A DNA stretch of 64,000 bases from Lachnospiraceae bacterium (GTDB lineage: Bacteria; Bacillota; Clostridia; Lachnospirales; Lachnospiraceae). Numbering within the stretch: the stretch's first letter is position 1; each line of letters starts with the position of its first letter. This document shows positions 52,969-62,072 of this stretch, piece after piece. The notes beneath the pieces are model-generated. The model was not told where the DNA came from. It saw only the letters and a list, made by a program, of their open reading frames with translations, and did not search any database. A program made the position numbers and the translations under genes. The DNA is taken from positions 7,759-71,758 of the forward strand of contig CAAGMZ010000024.1 of NCBI GenBank assembly GCA_900771195.1, written 5' to 3'.

Positions 52969-52975
52969 GAATTGT

Positions 52976-53042
52976 AAAATAATCATTCAGAGTCGGGCGC
53001 TTCCGCTACGCCCTCAGACCCGACTCAGAATGATTATTTTAA
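52976..53042. terminator. Bidirectional terminator after pyrI, member of the palindromic repeat family
   Basis: Arms of 22 bases (52976-52997 and 53019-53040) pair at 21 positions; AAAATAATCATTC on one side and GAATGATTATTTT on the other supply T-runs for both strands. On the minus strand GAGTCGGGTCTGAG and TAGCGGAAGCGCCCGA match parts of units 2 and 3 of the 38-kb array (GAGTCGGGTCTAAG, TAGCGGGAGCGCCCGA). Confidence 0.85.
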
Positions 53043-53069
53043 ATCTGTGTACTGTGAGACGGACATTGT

Positions 53070-54026
53070 TTACAATCTCTTCGCTTTCACTGCATAGTCA
53101 CTATCATACATCTTTTTAAGTTCTTCATGTGTATTAAACTTTTCACTCATCACAAAATCCACGGACCATGTCATATAAAATGCCCATGGTGTGTGACTTT
53201 CCATAAGCTTATCAACATCCGGCAGATATCCATTCTCAGTGATTGCTGCAAGTCTGTTCCCTGTCGTATTTTCAACAAGCTTGTCATACTTCTCATGATA
53301 ATCTGTTAACACCTTTTCAGATGTATACAAATCCCAGCCAACTATGTCCACATAGTCATCTCCGGGATATCCTTCCTTAACCGGGGCGCTCCATACCCAC
53401 AAAAGATTATTAAGCTTTTTTACATTCACAAAATAATCAAACATCATAAGATACAGTTTCCTGGCCGTATCAACTCCGTCTCTGCCCCACCAGAACCATT
53501 TTCCTTCCGATTCATGAAACGGGCGCCACAGCACGGGTATGTTTTCGTCCCGGAACACGGCAAGCTCTTCTGCCACCTTATCCATATCACGATAAAACGC
53601 CTCTCTCTCCGGCGTTCCCTGAATCAGTATTCTGGAAGTATCATAATCCGTATTTTCCGAAAAAAAGGATTTATCCCTGCCGCCCATCGGTGAAAACCAG
53701 TGGAAGCATATTGCCGTTATAACATCATATTTGTGAGCCATTTCCCTGGCTCTTTCGAGTATTCCGCCTGCTTCCGTAACTTCCCTAAGGCACTCCTCTG
53801 ACATGCCGTCATAATTAATATTGGGGGAATATGATAACATCTCATATCCTATGAGCTTGGGAATGCTGCCGGTTATTTTCTCTATTTCCTTTATCTCTCT
53901 GAGATCATTTGTCTGCGTATGCTGGCCTGTGATAATACTTTTGCCCGCATGCTCCGCAAGAAACATAAGCGTATCCCTTGCTTCTTTGGTAGCGTTAGGA
54001 TTTACGGGGGTACTTTTAGTATTCAT
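53070..54026 (-). CDS. Cytoplasmic GH26 beta-mannanase-like enzyme
   Basis: 318 aa with no signal peptide, so probably inside the cell. GH26 acid/base Glu 172 in LWRPFHESEGKWFWWG and nucleophile Glu 264 in AAITENGYLPD. It could cut short manno-oligosaccharides taken up after action of the surface enzyme at 27.9 kb. AAGGAGACCAT precedes the ATG, and only 19 bases separate the start from the 3' end of rnpB, with no terminator or promoter between them. Confidence 0.9.
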   Translation of the reverse strand: MNTKSTPVNPNATKEARDTLMFLAEHAGKSIITGQHTQTNDLREIKEIEKITGSIPKLIGYEMLSYSPNINYDGMSEECLREVTEAGGILERAREMAHKYDVITAICFHWFSPMGGRDKSFFSENTDYDTSRILIQGTPEREAFYRDMDKVAEELAVFRDENIPVLWRPFHESEGKWFWWGRDGVDTARKLYLMMFDYFVNVKKLNNLLWVWSAPVKEGYPGDDYVDIVGWDLYTSEKVLTDYHEKYDKLVENTTGNRLAAITENGYLPDVDKLMESHTPWAFYMTWSVDFVMSEKFNTHEELKKMYDSDYAVKAKRL

Positions 54027-54045
54027 ATGGTCTCCTTATATGACA

Positions 54046-54383
54046 ATCAGTGGACCTGTAAGCCGGGTTATGTCTTGAATGGTCATCTATCTAGACCTGC
54101 CGTTACCGACAGGCTCAAGCAACCTACCTGAAGCTGGCGGGCCACGTCATCGCTTCGTTTTGGTCTTGCTTCGGATGGGGTTTACATGTGCCCGTCATGT
54201 TACCATGGCGGCGGTAGTCTCTTACACTGCCATTCCACCCTTACCGGTCATATGACCGGCGGTATATTTCTGTTGCACTTTCCTTGGAGTCACCTCCACC
54301 GGACGTTATCCGGCATCCTGCCCTGTGAAGCCCGGACTTTCCTCACCTGCACGAATGCAGCCGCGACCATCCGGTCCACTGAT
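54046..54383 (-). ncRNA. rnpB: RNase P RNA, bacterial type A
   Basis: Catalytic RNA of RNase P, maturing tRNA 5' ends. On the minus strand, P1 is ATCAGTGGACC at the 5' end paired with GGTCCACTGAT at the 3' end. The universal regions are present in order: GAGGAAAGTCCGGGC, GCAACAGAAA, AAGGGTG, GTAAACCCC, AGATAGATGACC and the closing ACATAACCCGGCTTA. About 338 bases, normal for type A. Ends are set by the P1 helix. Confidence 0.97.
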
Positions 54384-54398
54384 GATATTTTATTTTAA

Positions 54399-54435
54399 CC
54401 AACTGCTTCATCGCTTCGCGATTCCCGCAGTTTGG
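54399..54435 (-). terminator. Hairpin between nucleoside kinase gene and rnpB
   Basis: CCAAACTGC pairs with GCAGTTGG (one bulge), with an inner TCGC-GAA-GCGA hairpin, followed on the minus strand by TTAAAATAAAATA. The T-run is poor, so it may be a leaky terminator or a processing site; rnpB has no clear promoter of its own in the 50 bases left. Confidence 0.5.
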
Positions 54436-56055
54436 TTACACGTTGAAGCAGCTTCCTCCGATAAATTCTCTCATAATTGAGTTAATCGGAATATTTTCGG
54501 TACTTACGCCCAGGAAATAATCCAGGAACTTGAGAAGCCTGTTGGCCTCAGGATATTCCGGGTCTCCCGGCTTGATTCCAAAAAGCAGCGGCTCTGCGTA
54601 CTGTTTTAACACAGCAAGCTCATATATAAGCGCCGAATTAAACATTACATCGGCCTCTTCCTGAAAAGGAAAAATATTCTGTTCCTCACCGCGTCTTACG
54701 GAATACCACATGGCTATCGTCTTTTTGGCAGATGTGCCACGTGTCCTTGCATCTCGCACCATACGCCTTAAGAGCCTTCCGTCGGTGGTGGGTATTCTGT
54801 TGTGCTCATCAACATTAAGCTGCGTAAGGGCACTGAGATATATCTTATATTTGCTTTCCCTTGGAAGCGAGTATGACAGCCTGTCATTAAGACCGTGTAT
54901 GCCCTCAATCACAAGCACATCATTAGGTCCAAGCTTTTTGTAATTGCCGTTATATTCCCTTTTACCGATTTTAAAATTAAATCCCGGTATCTCTATCTCA
55001 CTGCCGTTCAAAAGAGCACTCATATCCTTATTAAACTGCTCTATATCAAGAGCTTCAAGGCACTCAAAATTGTAATTTCCCTTTTCATCTCTTGGTGTCT
55101 TTTCCCTGTCAAGGAAGTAATTATCAAGTGAAATCTGATGAGGAATCAGTCCATGTGCCCTAAGCTGGATGGCAAGCCTGTATGATGTTGTGGTCTTGCC
55201 TGATGACGAAGGTCCCGCCATCATAATAAATTTCTTGGAATGATCTCCGGCAATGGTCTGTGCAATATCAGCAAGCTTTTTTTCCTGTAAGGCTTCCTGA
55301 ACCAGTATAAGTTCATTAATCCTGCCGTTAACGATTATTTCGTTAAGATCCCCGACTGTCTCCACATTAAGCATCTCGCTCCACTTTGAAGACTCTTTCA
55401 TAACATTGAAAAGTTTGTTCTGAGGCTTGAAATCGGCGACCTTATCAGGCTGCTCCGTTGTCGGAAACTGCAGCACAAAGCCCTCATCATAGGCATACAG
55501 CTCAAATTCGGTAATATATCCTGTTGACGGAACCATATATCCATAATAATAATCTTCAAAACCATCAAGTGAATAGACATTCACCGAAGAACTGCGTCTG
55601 TACTCAAAAAGCTTTTCCTTGTCATACATTCCGTGCTTTCTGAAATGTTCTATGGCTTCGCTTTTCTTTAGACTTTTCTTCTCAATCGGGATGTCAGCCT
55701 TCACAATTTCGTTCATTCTGTCACGAACCTGTGAAAGAAAACCGTCATCAATGCAGACATCACCCTTGACCGTACAATAATAACCTTTGCTCAGTGAAAA
55801 TTCAACCTTAACTTTGTTGATTTTTTCCCTCGGAACTATGTCATAAATTGCTTTCAGCATAATCAGGGCGGCGCTTCTCTTATAAGTCAGCAGCCCATCA
55901 TTATCAGCAATAGTAATGAATTTTACATCTTCATCGCTGTCAGCATATCCCGTAAGCTCCTTAAGCTTCCCGTTCTTTAAGGCAAGGACGATTGGGGCAC
56001 TGTAATCCTTCTGCCTCTCCTTTGCCAATGTTTCCAAAAGTACCTTTTCTCCCAT
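54436..56055 (-). CDS. Nucleoside (uridine) kinase-like protein with ThrRS-like N-terminus
   Basis: 539 aa. The N-terminal 250 residues resemble the TGS/SAD parts of threonyl-tRNA synthetase, including a VEFSLSKGYYC and FRKHGMYDKEKLFEYRR region. The C-terminal half is a PRK/uridine kinase fold with P-loop AGPSSSGKTT, ISLDNYF and VLVIEGIHGLND. This fusion is known in Clostridia and Thermotoga; its physiological substrate is uncertain. ATG at 56055 was chosen over GTG at 56064 on ribosome-site spacing. Confidence 0.87.
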   Translation of the reverse strand: MGEKVLLETLAKERQKDYSAPIVLALKNGKLKELTGYADSDEDVKFITIADNDGLLTYKRSAALIMLKAIYDIVPREKINKVKVEFSLSKGYYCTVKGDVCIDDGFLSQVRDRMNEIVKADIPIEKKSLKKSEAIEHFRKHGMYDKEKLFEYRRSSSVNVYSLDGFEDYYYGYMVPSTGYITEFELYAYDEGFVLQFPTTEQPDKVADFKPQNKLFNVMKESSKWSEMLNVETVGDLNEIIVNGRINELILVQEALQEKKLADIAQTIAGDHSKKFIMMAGPSSSGKTTTSYRLAIQLRAHGLIPHQISLDNYFLDREKTPRDEKGNYNFECLEALDIEQFNKDMSALLNGSEIEIPGFNFKIGKREYNGNYKKLGPNDVLVIEGIHGLNDRLSYSLPRESKYKIYLSALTQLNVDEHNRIPTTDGRLLRRMVRDARTRGTSAKKTIAMWYSVRRGEEQNIFPFQEEADVMFNSALIYELAVLKQYAEPLLFGIKPGDPEYPEANRLLKFLDYFLGVSTENIPINSIMREFIGGSCFNV

Positions 56056-56078
56056 ATTGTTCACCTCTCCAACTTGCC

Positions 56079-56852
56079 TTATATGAATTTGCGCGGGTCA
56101 TTAATCGGCATTTTTATTATCTGCACCCCTGAAACATTATCACTCAGAAACTTCGATATTTCATCGATAAAAATATGTTCTATTCCGTAATGACCTGCAT
56201 CTATTATGTTCAATCCCTTTTGTGCTCCCTCAATGCCGCAGTGGTAAGTGACATCACCGGTAATATAGACCTGTGCACCCATGCTGATTACTTTGTCTAT
56301 ATATTCCTTTCCTGAGCCGGGACAGATGGCTGCCACATGTGCTGATGCATTCTCATCTCCATACAGTACCACTTTATCCAGCCCGAATTTTTCCTTGATA
56401 ACCCCGCAGAGTTCACCTATAGTAAAAGTCTTTGGAAGCTCACCTATGCGGCCGATGCCTTCTCCGTCACATACTTCATCAACAGGACCGGTGGTCTTCA
56501 TCCCGAGCCTGTCAGCTGCCGCAGCTCCCATTCCTCCCATAACATCATAATTGGTATGCATGCAGAACACATTTATACCATTCTCTATAAGTGTCATGAC
56601 ATTTCTTCCCAACGGACTGTCGTCATTAATCTGTTTTATCCCTCTGAATATAAACGGATGATGAGATACAATCATATCCGCATTCTCTTTTATTGCTGTC
56701 CGGACAGCTTCATCATCAACATCTACCGTCACAAGAATTTTGGTAATCTCATTGTCATCATGCCCTATGTGCATTCCCACATTATCCCAGTCACAGGCAT
56801 AATGCACAGGGCTTTTTTTCTTAAGAAGTCCGGCAATCTCCAGAGCTTTCAT
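56079..56852 (-). CDS. Nif3-like dinuclear metal-binding protein (DUF34)
   Basis: 257 aa. Conserved Nif3/YqfO features: WDNVGMHIGH, MIVSHHPFIFRG, FCMHTNYDVMGGMGAAAADRLG in two blocks, and the late DAGHYGIEHIF, giving the two-metal site. The protein forms hexamer rings in relatives; the reaction is not settled (GTP cyclohydrolase-like activity has been suggested). It overlaps trmK by 32 bases, a common pair. Confidence 0.93.
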   Translation of the reverse strand: MKALEIAGLLKKKSPVHYACDWDNVGMHIGHDDNEITKILVTVDVDDEAVRTAIKENADMIVSHHPFIFRGIKQINDDSPLGRNVMTLIENGINVFCMHTNYDVMGGMGAAAADRLGMKTTGPVDEVCDGEGIGRIGELPKTFTIGELCGVIKEKFGLDKVVLYGDENASAHVAAICPGSGKEYIDKVISMGAQVYITGDVTYHCGIEGAQKGLNIIDAGHYGIEHIFIDEISKFLSDNVSGVQIIKMPINDPRKFI

Positions 56853-57531
56853 AGCAACACAATACCCTCCTGATAGTTTCTATCTCCATGCTCACCTGCT
56901 GCCTTCTGTCCGAAGCATCATTTCCCGCCTCAAGCTTCTTCATTATGGAAATATGCTTGGCAAGTTCTTTTTCAAGATACTCCTTCATAACGGCATCGCG
57001 TCTCCTTGCGGGATATACTCCGTAGGAAATCTCGTCATCATCAAGACTCATGGTTCCGACGGAGACCTTCATGACAAAATAGAACTTTCCCATGTCTTTT
57101 ACTATTATTTCATCGTCAATTTTGTACCCGTTATCAGCAAGGAACCGTCGCACAAGGTGTACATCCTTATGCGGTGATAATATAAGCTCCCCCGCAGAGC
57201 GGGCAACCTTTTCACCGGCTTTCAGTATGGAATTTATCAAAATTCCGCCCATTCCTGCTATTACTATTGTATCGGCTTCGCCTTGTTTCAATTCCTTCAG
57301 ACCGTCGGAAAGCCTTGTCTCAATGACATCTTCCACTCCGTATTCCGCTATGTTCTTTCTGGCCTTTGACAATGGTCCCTCATTGACATCCATGGCAATA
57401 ATCCTTGGGGATATCTTATTGACAGCCAGATAAATGGGTATGTAGCAGTGATCCGTACCTACGTCGGCTACGACATTTCCCGGGGAAATAAGGCCTGCAA
57501 CGGCAGCCATCCTATCCGAAATAACCATCAT
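56821..57531 (-). CDS. trmK: tRNA (adenine(22)-N(1))-methyltransferase
   Basis: 236 aa. SAM-binding motif VVADVGTDHCYIPIYLA, IIAMDVNEGPL, and VIAGMGGILI, as in TrmK/YqfN. Methylates A22 of certain tRNAs. Its start overlaps the rpoD stop (TGATG) and no separate ribosome site is strong, so it is coupled to rpoD. rpoD-trmK-nif3 is a standard Firmicutes order. Confidence 0.93.
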   Translation of the reverse strand: MMVISDRMAAVAGLISPGNVVADVGTDHCYIPIYLAVNKISPRIIAMDVNEGPLSKARKNIAEYGVEDVIETRLSDGLKELKQGEADTIVIAGMGGILINSILKAGEKVARSAGELILSPHKDVHLVRRFLADNGYKIDDEIIVKDMGKFYFVMKVSVGTMSLDDDEISYGVYPARRRDAVMKEYLEKELAKHISIMKKLEAGNDASDRRQQVSMEIETIRRVLCCYESSGDCRTS

Positions 57532-58670
57532 TCAAGATAATCCTTAAGCTTACGGCTCCTGCTTGGATGACGCAGTTTTCTGAGAGCTTTGGCTTCAATC
57601 TGTCTGATACGTTCCCTTGTTACATTGAACTCCTTTCCTACTTCCTCAAGAGTTCTTGCGCGTCCGTCATCAAGTCCAAATCTGAGTTTTAACACCTTCT
57701 GTTCTCTTTCCGTAAGGGTTGACAATACCTCATCAAGTTGTTCACGAAGAAGCGTAAAAGCAGCCGCATCGGCAGGTACGGGCACATTGTCATCCTGTAT
57801 GAAATCACCAAGGTGGCTGTCCTCTTCCTCTCCTATAGGTGTCTCAAGCGAAACCGGCTCCTGTGATATCTTGAGGATTTCCCTGACTTTATCGACAGGC
57901 ATATCCATCTCTTCGGCGATTTCCTGAGGCTTAGGCTCACGGCCAAGCTCCTGAAGAAGCTGTCTTGACACTCTCACAAGCTTGTTGATTGTTTCAACCA
58001 TGTGAACCGGAATCCTTATTGTTCTTGCCTGATCGGCAATAGCCCTTGTAATTGCCTGACGAATCCACCATGTGGCATAGGTAGAGAACTTGTATCCCTT
58101 GTTATAATCAAATTTTTCAACAGCCTTAATCAGACCCAGATTACCCTCCTGAATAAGATCAAGAAAAAGCATTCCGCGTCCCACATATCTTTTGGCAATA
58201 CTTACAACCAGACGAAGATTTGCCTCAGCCAGTTTTTTCTTGGCCTCCTCAGCCTCCCTGCGTTCCTCTTCGTTATCGCTGTTGGCGCCTTCCATTTTTT
58301 TGGCAAGTTCTATTTCTTCCTCGGCGGAAAGAAGCGGAACCTTTCCTATTTCCTTGAGATACATTCTGACAGGGTCCTCAATGCTGACACCGTCAGGAAC
58401 AGACAAATCAATGTTCTCAACATCTACCTCATCTTCCTCATCAAGGATTACCTCATCATCATCTTCCTCTTCCTCATTATCGGTAGTCCTGAGTGTATCG
58501 ATATTATTAGCCTCAAGAAACTCCAGAACCTTGTCCATCTTGTCTGCGTCCAGCTCCATATCGCCAAACACATCATTGATTTCCTGATATTCAAGTACAT
58601 TCTTTTTCTTTTTGGCAATCGCAAGAAGCTCCTTAAGTTTCTCACTGAATTTTTCCATGTTCTCGTCCAT
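57528..58670 (-). CDS. rpoD: RNA polymerase primary sigma factor
   Basis: 380 aa from ATG 58670. Region 1.2 (DPVRMYLKEIG), 2 (ANLRLVVSIAKRYVGRGM, KGYKFSTYATWWIRQAI), 3 and 4.2 (RTLEEVGKEFNVTRERIRQIEAK in two blocks) are complete, with a very acidic stretch (about residues 65-90). The exact start is uncertain: GTG 58709, ATG 58682, 58670 and 58658 are in frame, and 58670 has the best-spaced AAGGA. It directs the TTGACA/TATAAT promoters seen throughout this window. Confidence 0.94.
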   Translation of the reverse strand: MDENMEKFSEKLKELLAIAKKKKNVLEYQEINDVFGDMELDADKMDKVLEFLEANNIDTLRTTDNEEEEDDDEVILDEEDEVDVENIDLSVPDGVSIEDPVRMYLKEIGKVPLLSAEEEIELAKKMEGANSDNEEERREAEEAKKKLAEANLRLVVSIAKRYVGRGMLFLDLIQEGNLGLIKAVEKFDYNKGYKFSTYATWWIRQAITRAIADQARTIRIPVHMVETINKLVRVSRQLLQELGREPKPQEIAEEMDMPVDKVREILKISQEPVSLETPIGEEEDSHLGDFIQDDNVPVPADAAAFTLLREQLDEVLSTLTEREQKVLKLRFGLDDGRARTLEEVGKEFNVTRERIRQIEAKALRKLRHPSRSRKLKDYLE

Positions 58671-58758
58671 TAAAATGTCCATCCTTCCATAGTAATCTGT
58701 CACGGTCACACCTTATATTCATTGCCACATAAGGCACGGATGTAACCTATTCTTTCCC

Positions 58759-60525
58759 TTAATTTAATGAAATATGCAGTGTGGAAAGTTCACGCTGCTC
58801 CGTAATAATTTTCTGCAGCTCGCTCATATCGGAAGCATTCCGGCTTCTCTCATCAAGACTGGCCCTCCTGATAATCTGAACAGCCTCGTTGACTGCCTTT
58901 TCCCTGTCCCTGGTGCCTGAGTCATCACCTAACACTGACGTATTAAGTATCCCGGCCGCCTCATTCTGAAGCCGGGTGTCGTCAATTCTGTTAAGAATTG
59001 ATGCCGGATCAAAATTTCCGTTTTCAATCCGTTCAAATATATCCTCTGCCAGTTTTCTGTACATTCCGTCAGAAAAATCTGCCGGACTGATGTACGGCTT
59101 TAGTCGTTGGTAAATACCCGGACTGTCGCATATCCATGTTAGTATCATTTTCTGGGCTTTATGTAATGCGTCATCATCCTTTTGGGAAAATTTCTTTTCC
59201 TCAGCCTTCCCCAAATTTCCTGACGGTACCGGCCTGACACCTTTTGACGCATGCTTTATCACAAGCTTTTTAAGTCCTTCTCTGCTTACCATGTATTTTA
59301 CTGACACGGCGTCAAGATAAATGTCTCTTTCAACCTCATCCTCTATCTCACAGAGCATAGCTGCCACTTCATTAAAAAACTGCGTTTTGCCGGCAGGGTC
59401 ATCGAAATCAAAATCTCTTGCTTTGATTCTTACCCGGAACATAAAGCTGTCTTCAGCGTTATCTATTCTCTTTTGGAATTCCTCTCTTCCGGCTGCCTTT
59501 ATAAATTCATCTGCATCCTTATAGGGTTCCATATTAATTACTCTGGTGTTGAGTCCTGCTTCCCTGAATATCCCGATTGACCGCAGCGCTGCCTTAACTC
59601 CCGCTCCGTCACTGTCATAACATACCAGAACATCCTTGACATATCTTTTTATAAGCATGGCCTGTCCCATGGTAAAAGCTGTTCCCAGTGAAGCCACCGC
59701 CTGTGTGAACCCTGCCTGGTGCATGGAAATAACATCCATATATCCTTCGCATATTATAAAATTCCCGGTTCTTGAGCTCTTGGCTGCATTTATTCCATAT
59801 AAGTTATGCCCTTTATCGAAAACCTCTGTCTCCGGAGAATTCAGATACTTGGGCTGCCCATCTCCCATAACACGGCCGCCGAACCCAATTACCTTATTTC
59901 TTACATTGATGATTGGAAACATTACCCTGTTTCTGAACCTGTCATGGACCCCGTGCTCATCATACACAAAAAGCCCTGTTTCCCTTAGCACATCATCCTC
60001 ATATCCCTTTTCCTTCATATACCTGTAAAGAGCAGCACTTCTCATTCCGGAAACACCGAGGCCAAAGGACGTGATTGTCTCATTCCCAAGCTGTCTCTTT
60101 TCAAAATAATCCCTGGCATTCTGTCCCTCTTCGGTAAAAAGCAGGTGGTGGTAATACCTTGCCGCCTCCGCATTTGCCTCAAAAACAGCATTCTTAAGAT
60201 CAGCCTTCCGCTTTTCCTCCGGTCTCATTTTGGCTTCGGGAACCTGCATTCCTGCCCTCTCCGCCAACGCACTGACGGCATCCGTAAACGACATGTTCTC
60301 GTACTTCATCAGAAACGAAATGACATTGCCACCCTCACCGCAGCCAAAACAGTAAAACATCTGCTTTGAGCCGGACACCGAAAATGACGGTGATTTCTCA
60401 TTATGAAAAGGACAAAGTCCAAAATACGAAGCTCCCTTTTTCTGGAGCTTTACATGCTGCGATATCACTTCGACTATATCGTTTCGCGACCGCACCTCAT
60501 CAATAAAATCATCGAAAAAATACAC
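58759..60525 (-). CDS. dnaG: DNA primase
   Basis: 588 aa. N-terminal zinc finger CPFHNEKSPSFSVS...FYCFGCGEGG, TOPRIM domain (FIICEGYMDVISMHQAG, VLVCYDSDGAGVKAA) and a C-terminal helicase-binding part. Makes the RNA primers for replication. The start is GTG at 60525, with CGGAGG seven bases ahead. dnaG-rpoD is the classic macromolecular synthesis pair; rpsU is missing in front, as usual in Clostridia. Confidence 0.96.
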   Translation of the reverse strand: MYFFDDFIDEVRSRNDIVEVISQHVKLQKKGASYFGLCPFHNEKSPSFSVSGSKQMFYCFGCGEGGNVISFLMKYENMSFTDAVSALAERAGMQVPEAKMRPEEKRKADLKNAVFEANAEAARYYHHLLFTEEGQNARDYFEKRQLGNETITSFGLGVSGMRSAALYRYMKEKGYEDDVLRETGLFVYDEHGVHDRFRNRVMFPIINVRNKVIGFGGRVMGDGQPKYLNSPETEVFDKGHNLYGINAAKSSRTGNFIICEGYMDVISMHQAGFTQAVASLGTAFTMGQAMLIKRYVKDVLVCYDSDGAGVKAALRSIGIFREAGLNTRVINMEPYKDADEFIKAAGREEFQKRIDNAEDSFMFRVRIKARDFDFDDPAGKTQFFNEVAAMLCEIEDEVERDIYLDAVSVKYMVSREGLKKLVIKHASKGVRPVPSGNLGKAEEKKFSQKDDDALHKAQKMILTWICDSPGIYQRLKPYISPADFSDGMYRKLAEDIFERIENGNFDPASILNRIDDTRLQNEAAGILNTSVLGDDSGTRDREKAVNEAVQIIRRASLDERSRNASDMSELQKIITEQRELSTLHISLN

Positions 60526-60546
60526 TTGTAATCCTCCGTTTTCCTG

Positions 60547-61554
60547 CTAATTCTTCCACGATGCCGGAATAAATATCTTCTTGAACGTATTGACAGCAAA
60601 CATATCGCTCATGCCGGCTATATAATCACAGACTGCGCGTTCCCTGCTTTCATTATGTGCCTCCTCAATGCTTCGGAATTCCTCCGGTATCTCATCATAG
60701 TTATCGAGAAAATACTTGTACATCTCCGTCAGCATCTTGGTAACCTTCTTTTCCTCGCTTTTGGCTTTAGGATTGGTGTACACACTTTCAAACATGAATT
60801 TTCTGAGGTTGGTCATTGCAAAATGTACATCCTCCGACATACGTATGTCATCTCTTCCCATACTCTCATTGATTATGTCATGTATCAGCGTGTTAAGCCT
60901 TTCCTTTGTAGTGTGTCCAAGCACATCCGTATATTCCTCCGGCAGGTTCTCTTCACAAAGAATCCCGCCGCGTATGGCATCATCTATATCATGGTTAATA
61001 TATGCTATTTTATCAGCCAGTCTTATTACCTTGCCCTCCATGGTCGACGGCTGTCCTGCCGTTCTGTGATTGAGAATGCCGTCACGCACTTCCCATGTAA
61101 GGTTAAGTCCCTGTCCATCCTTTTCAAGGAATTCAACGACCCTTATGCTCTGCTCATAATGCCTGAAACCCTCAGGGCAAAGCTCATTAAGCACTCTCTC
61201 ACCTGCGTGTCCGTAGGGCGTATGCCCAAGGTCATGACCGAGCGCCATGGCTTCGGTGAGATCCTCATTAAGTCTCAGTGCCCTTGCAATCGTCCTTCCA
61301 ATCTGTGCAACTTCCAGAGTATGTGTAAGTCTGGTACGATAATGGTCACCCTCAGGTGAAAGAAAAACCTGGGTCTTATGCTTAAGCCTTCTGAAAGACT
61401 TACAATGCAAAATCCTGTCACGGTCTCTCTGATAAACCGTCCTTATGTCACACTGTGGCTCATCAATATCGCGTCCCCTTGAACCGGTACTGAGTGACGC
61501 ATACGGGCTCAGATGTTCTTTTTCCCATTGCTCCTGCATTTCCCTTACATTCAT
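60547..61554 (-). CDS. dgt: Deoxyguanosinetriphosphate triphosphohydrolase-like protein
   Basis: 335 aa. HD-domain hydrolase: RLTHTLEVAQIGR supplies the first His, MALGHDLGHTPYGHAGE the HD pair, and RLADKIAYINHDIDDA the last Asp. Relatives hydrolyse dNTPs to nucleoside and triphosphate and so limit dNTP levels, fitting its place next to dnaG. The ribosome site AAAAGGAG is 17 bases from ATG 61554; ATG 61542 is an alternative start. Confidence 0.9.
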   Translation of the reverse strand: MNVREMQEQWEKEHLSPYASLSTGSRGRDIDEPQCDIRTVYQRDRDRILHCKSFRRLKHKTQVFLSPEGDHYRTRLTHTLEVAQIGRTIARALRLNEDLTEAMALGHDLGHTPYGHAGERVLNELCPEGFRHYEQSIRVVEFLEKDGQGLNLTWEVRDGILNHRTAGQPSTMEGKVIRLADKIAYINHDIDDAIRGGILCEENLPEEYTDVLGHTTKERLNTLIHDIINESMGRDDIRMSEDVHFAMTNLRKFMFESVYTNPKAKSEEKKVTKMLTEMYKYFLDNYDEIPEEFRSIEEAHNESRERAVCDYIAGMSDMFAVNTFKKIFIPASWKN

Positions 61555-61587
61555 ATTCCGGCTGTCTGTATCTCCTTTTCGTTAAAA

Positions 61588-61618
61588 AGCACTCTACATT
61601 ACTATTCTGCGCTTTTTA
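61588..61618 (-). terminator. Weak hairpin between aroQ and dgt
   Basis: On the minus strand AAAAAGCGC and GTGCTTTTT pair imperfectly across a loop, ending in a short T-run. It may partly end the aro message before dgt. Confidence 0.4.
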
Positions 61619-61628
61619 TAAAAATCCT

Positions 61629-62072
61629 TTATTTTTCATTCAGCAGTTCTGCAATTCTGTCAATTGCCATTAAATATCCCTTCAGACCCTTTCCCACAAT
61701 CTGGTCCTGGCAGGCCGGTCCGGTAACAGAGATGTGCCTGAATTCCTCTCTGGCATTAATATCTGAAATATGTATCTCGACCTTAATAATGCCGGGCACT
61801 GACGCAAGTGCGTCATGTATCGCATAACTGTAATGCGTATAGGCCCCCGGATTTATCACTATTCCATCCACCTTGTCAAAATACGCCTGCTGTATCCTGT
61901 CTATTATTGCTCCCTCATGATTACTCTGAAAGCACTCAGCCTCAATTCCTTTTGCTACGCAGTAATCATTTATCATATTTACGAGGTAATCATAGCTTTC
62001 ATCACCATAAACAGCTCTTTCCCTTATTCCGAGAAAATTAAGATTAGGTCCGTTAATCACAAGAATTTTCAT
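61629..62072 (-). CDS. aroQ: 3-dehydroquinate dehydratase, type II
   Basis: 147 aa. Type II fold: INGPNLNFLGIRERAVYG with the catalytic Tyr, QSNHEGAIIDRI, and INPGAYTHYSYAI containing the active His. Third step of the shikimate pathway. Start overlaps the aroK stop as ATGA. Confidence 0.96.
   Translation of the reverse strand: MKILVINGPNLNFLGIRERAVYGDESYDYLVNMINDYCVAKGIEAECFQSNHEGAIIDRIQQAYFDKVDGIVINPGAYTHYSYAIHDALASVPGIIKVEIHISDINAREEFRHISVTGPACQDQIVGKGLKGYLMAIDRIAELLNEK

Noticed and set aside
54186..54398. Small plus-strand coding frame
   Set aside because: It is the antisense of RNase P RNA, whose conserved regions are all present.
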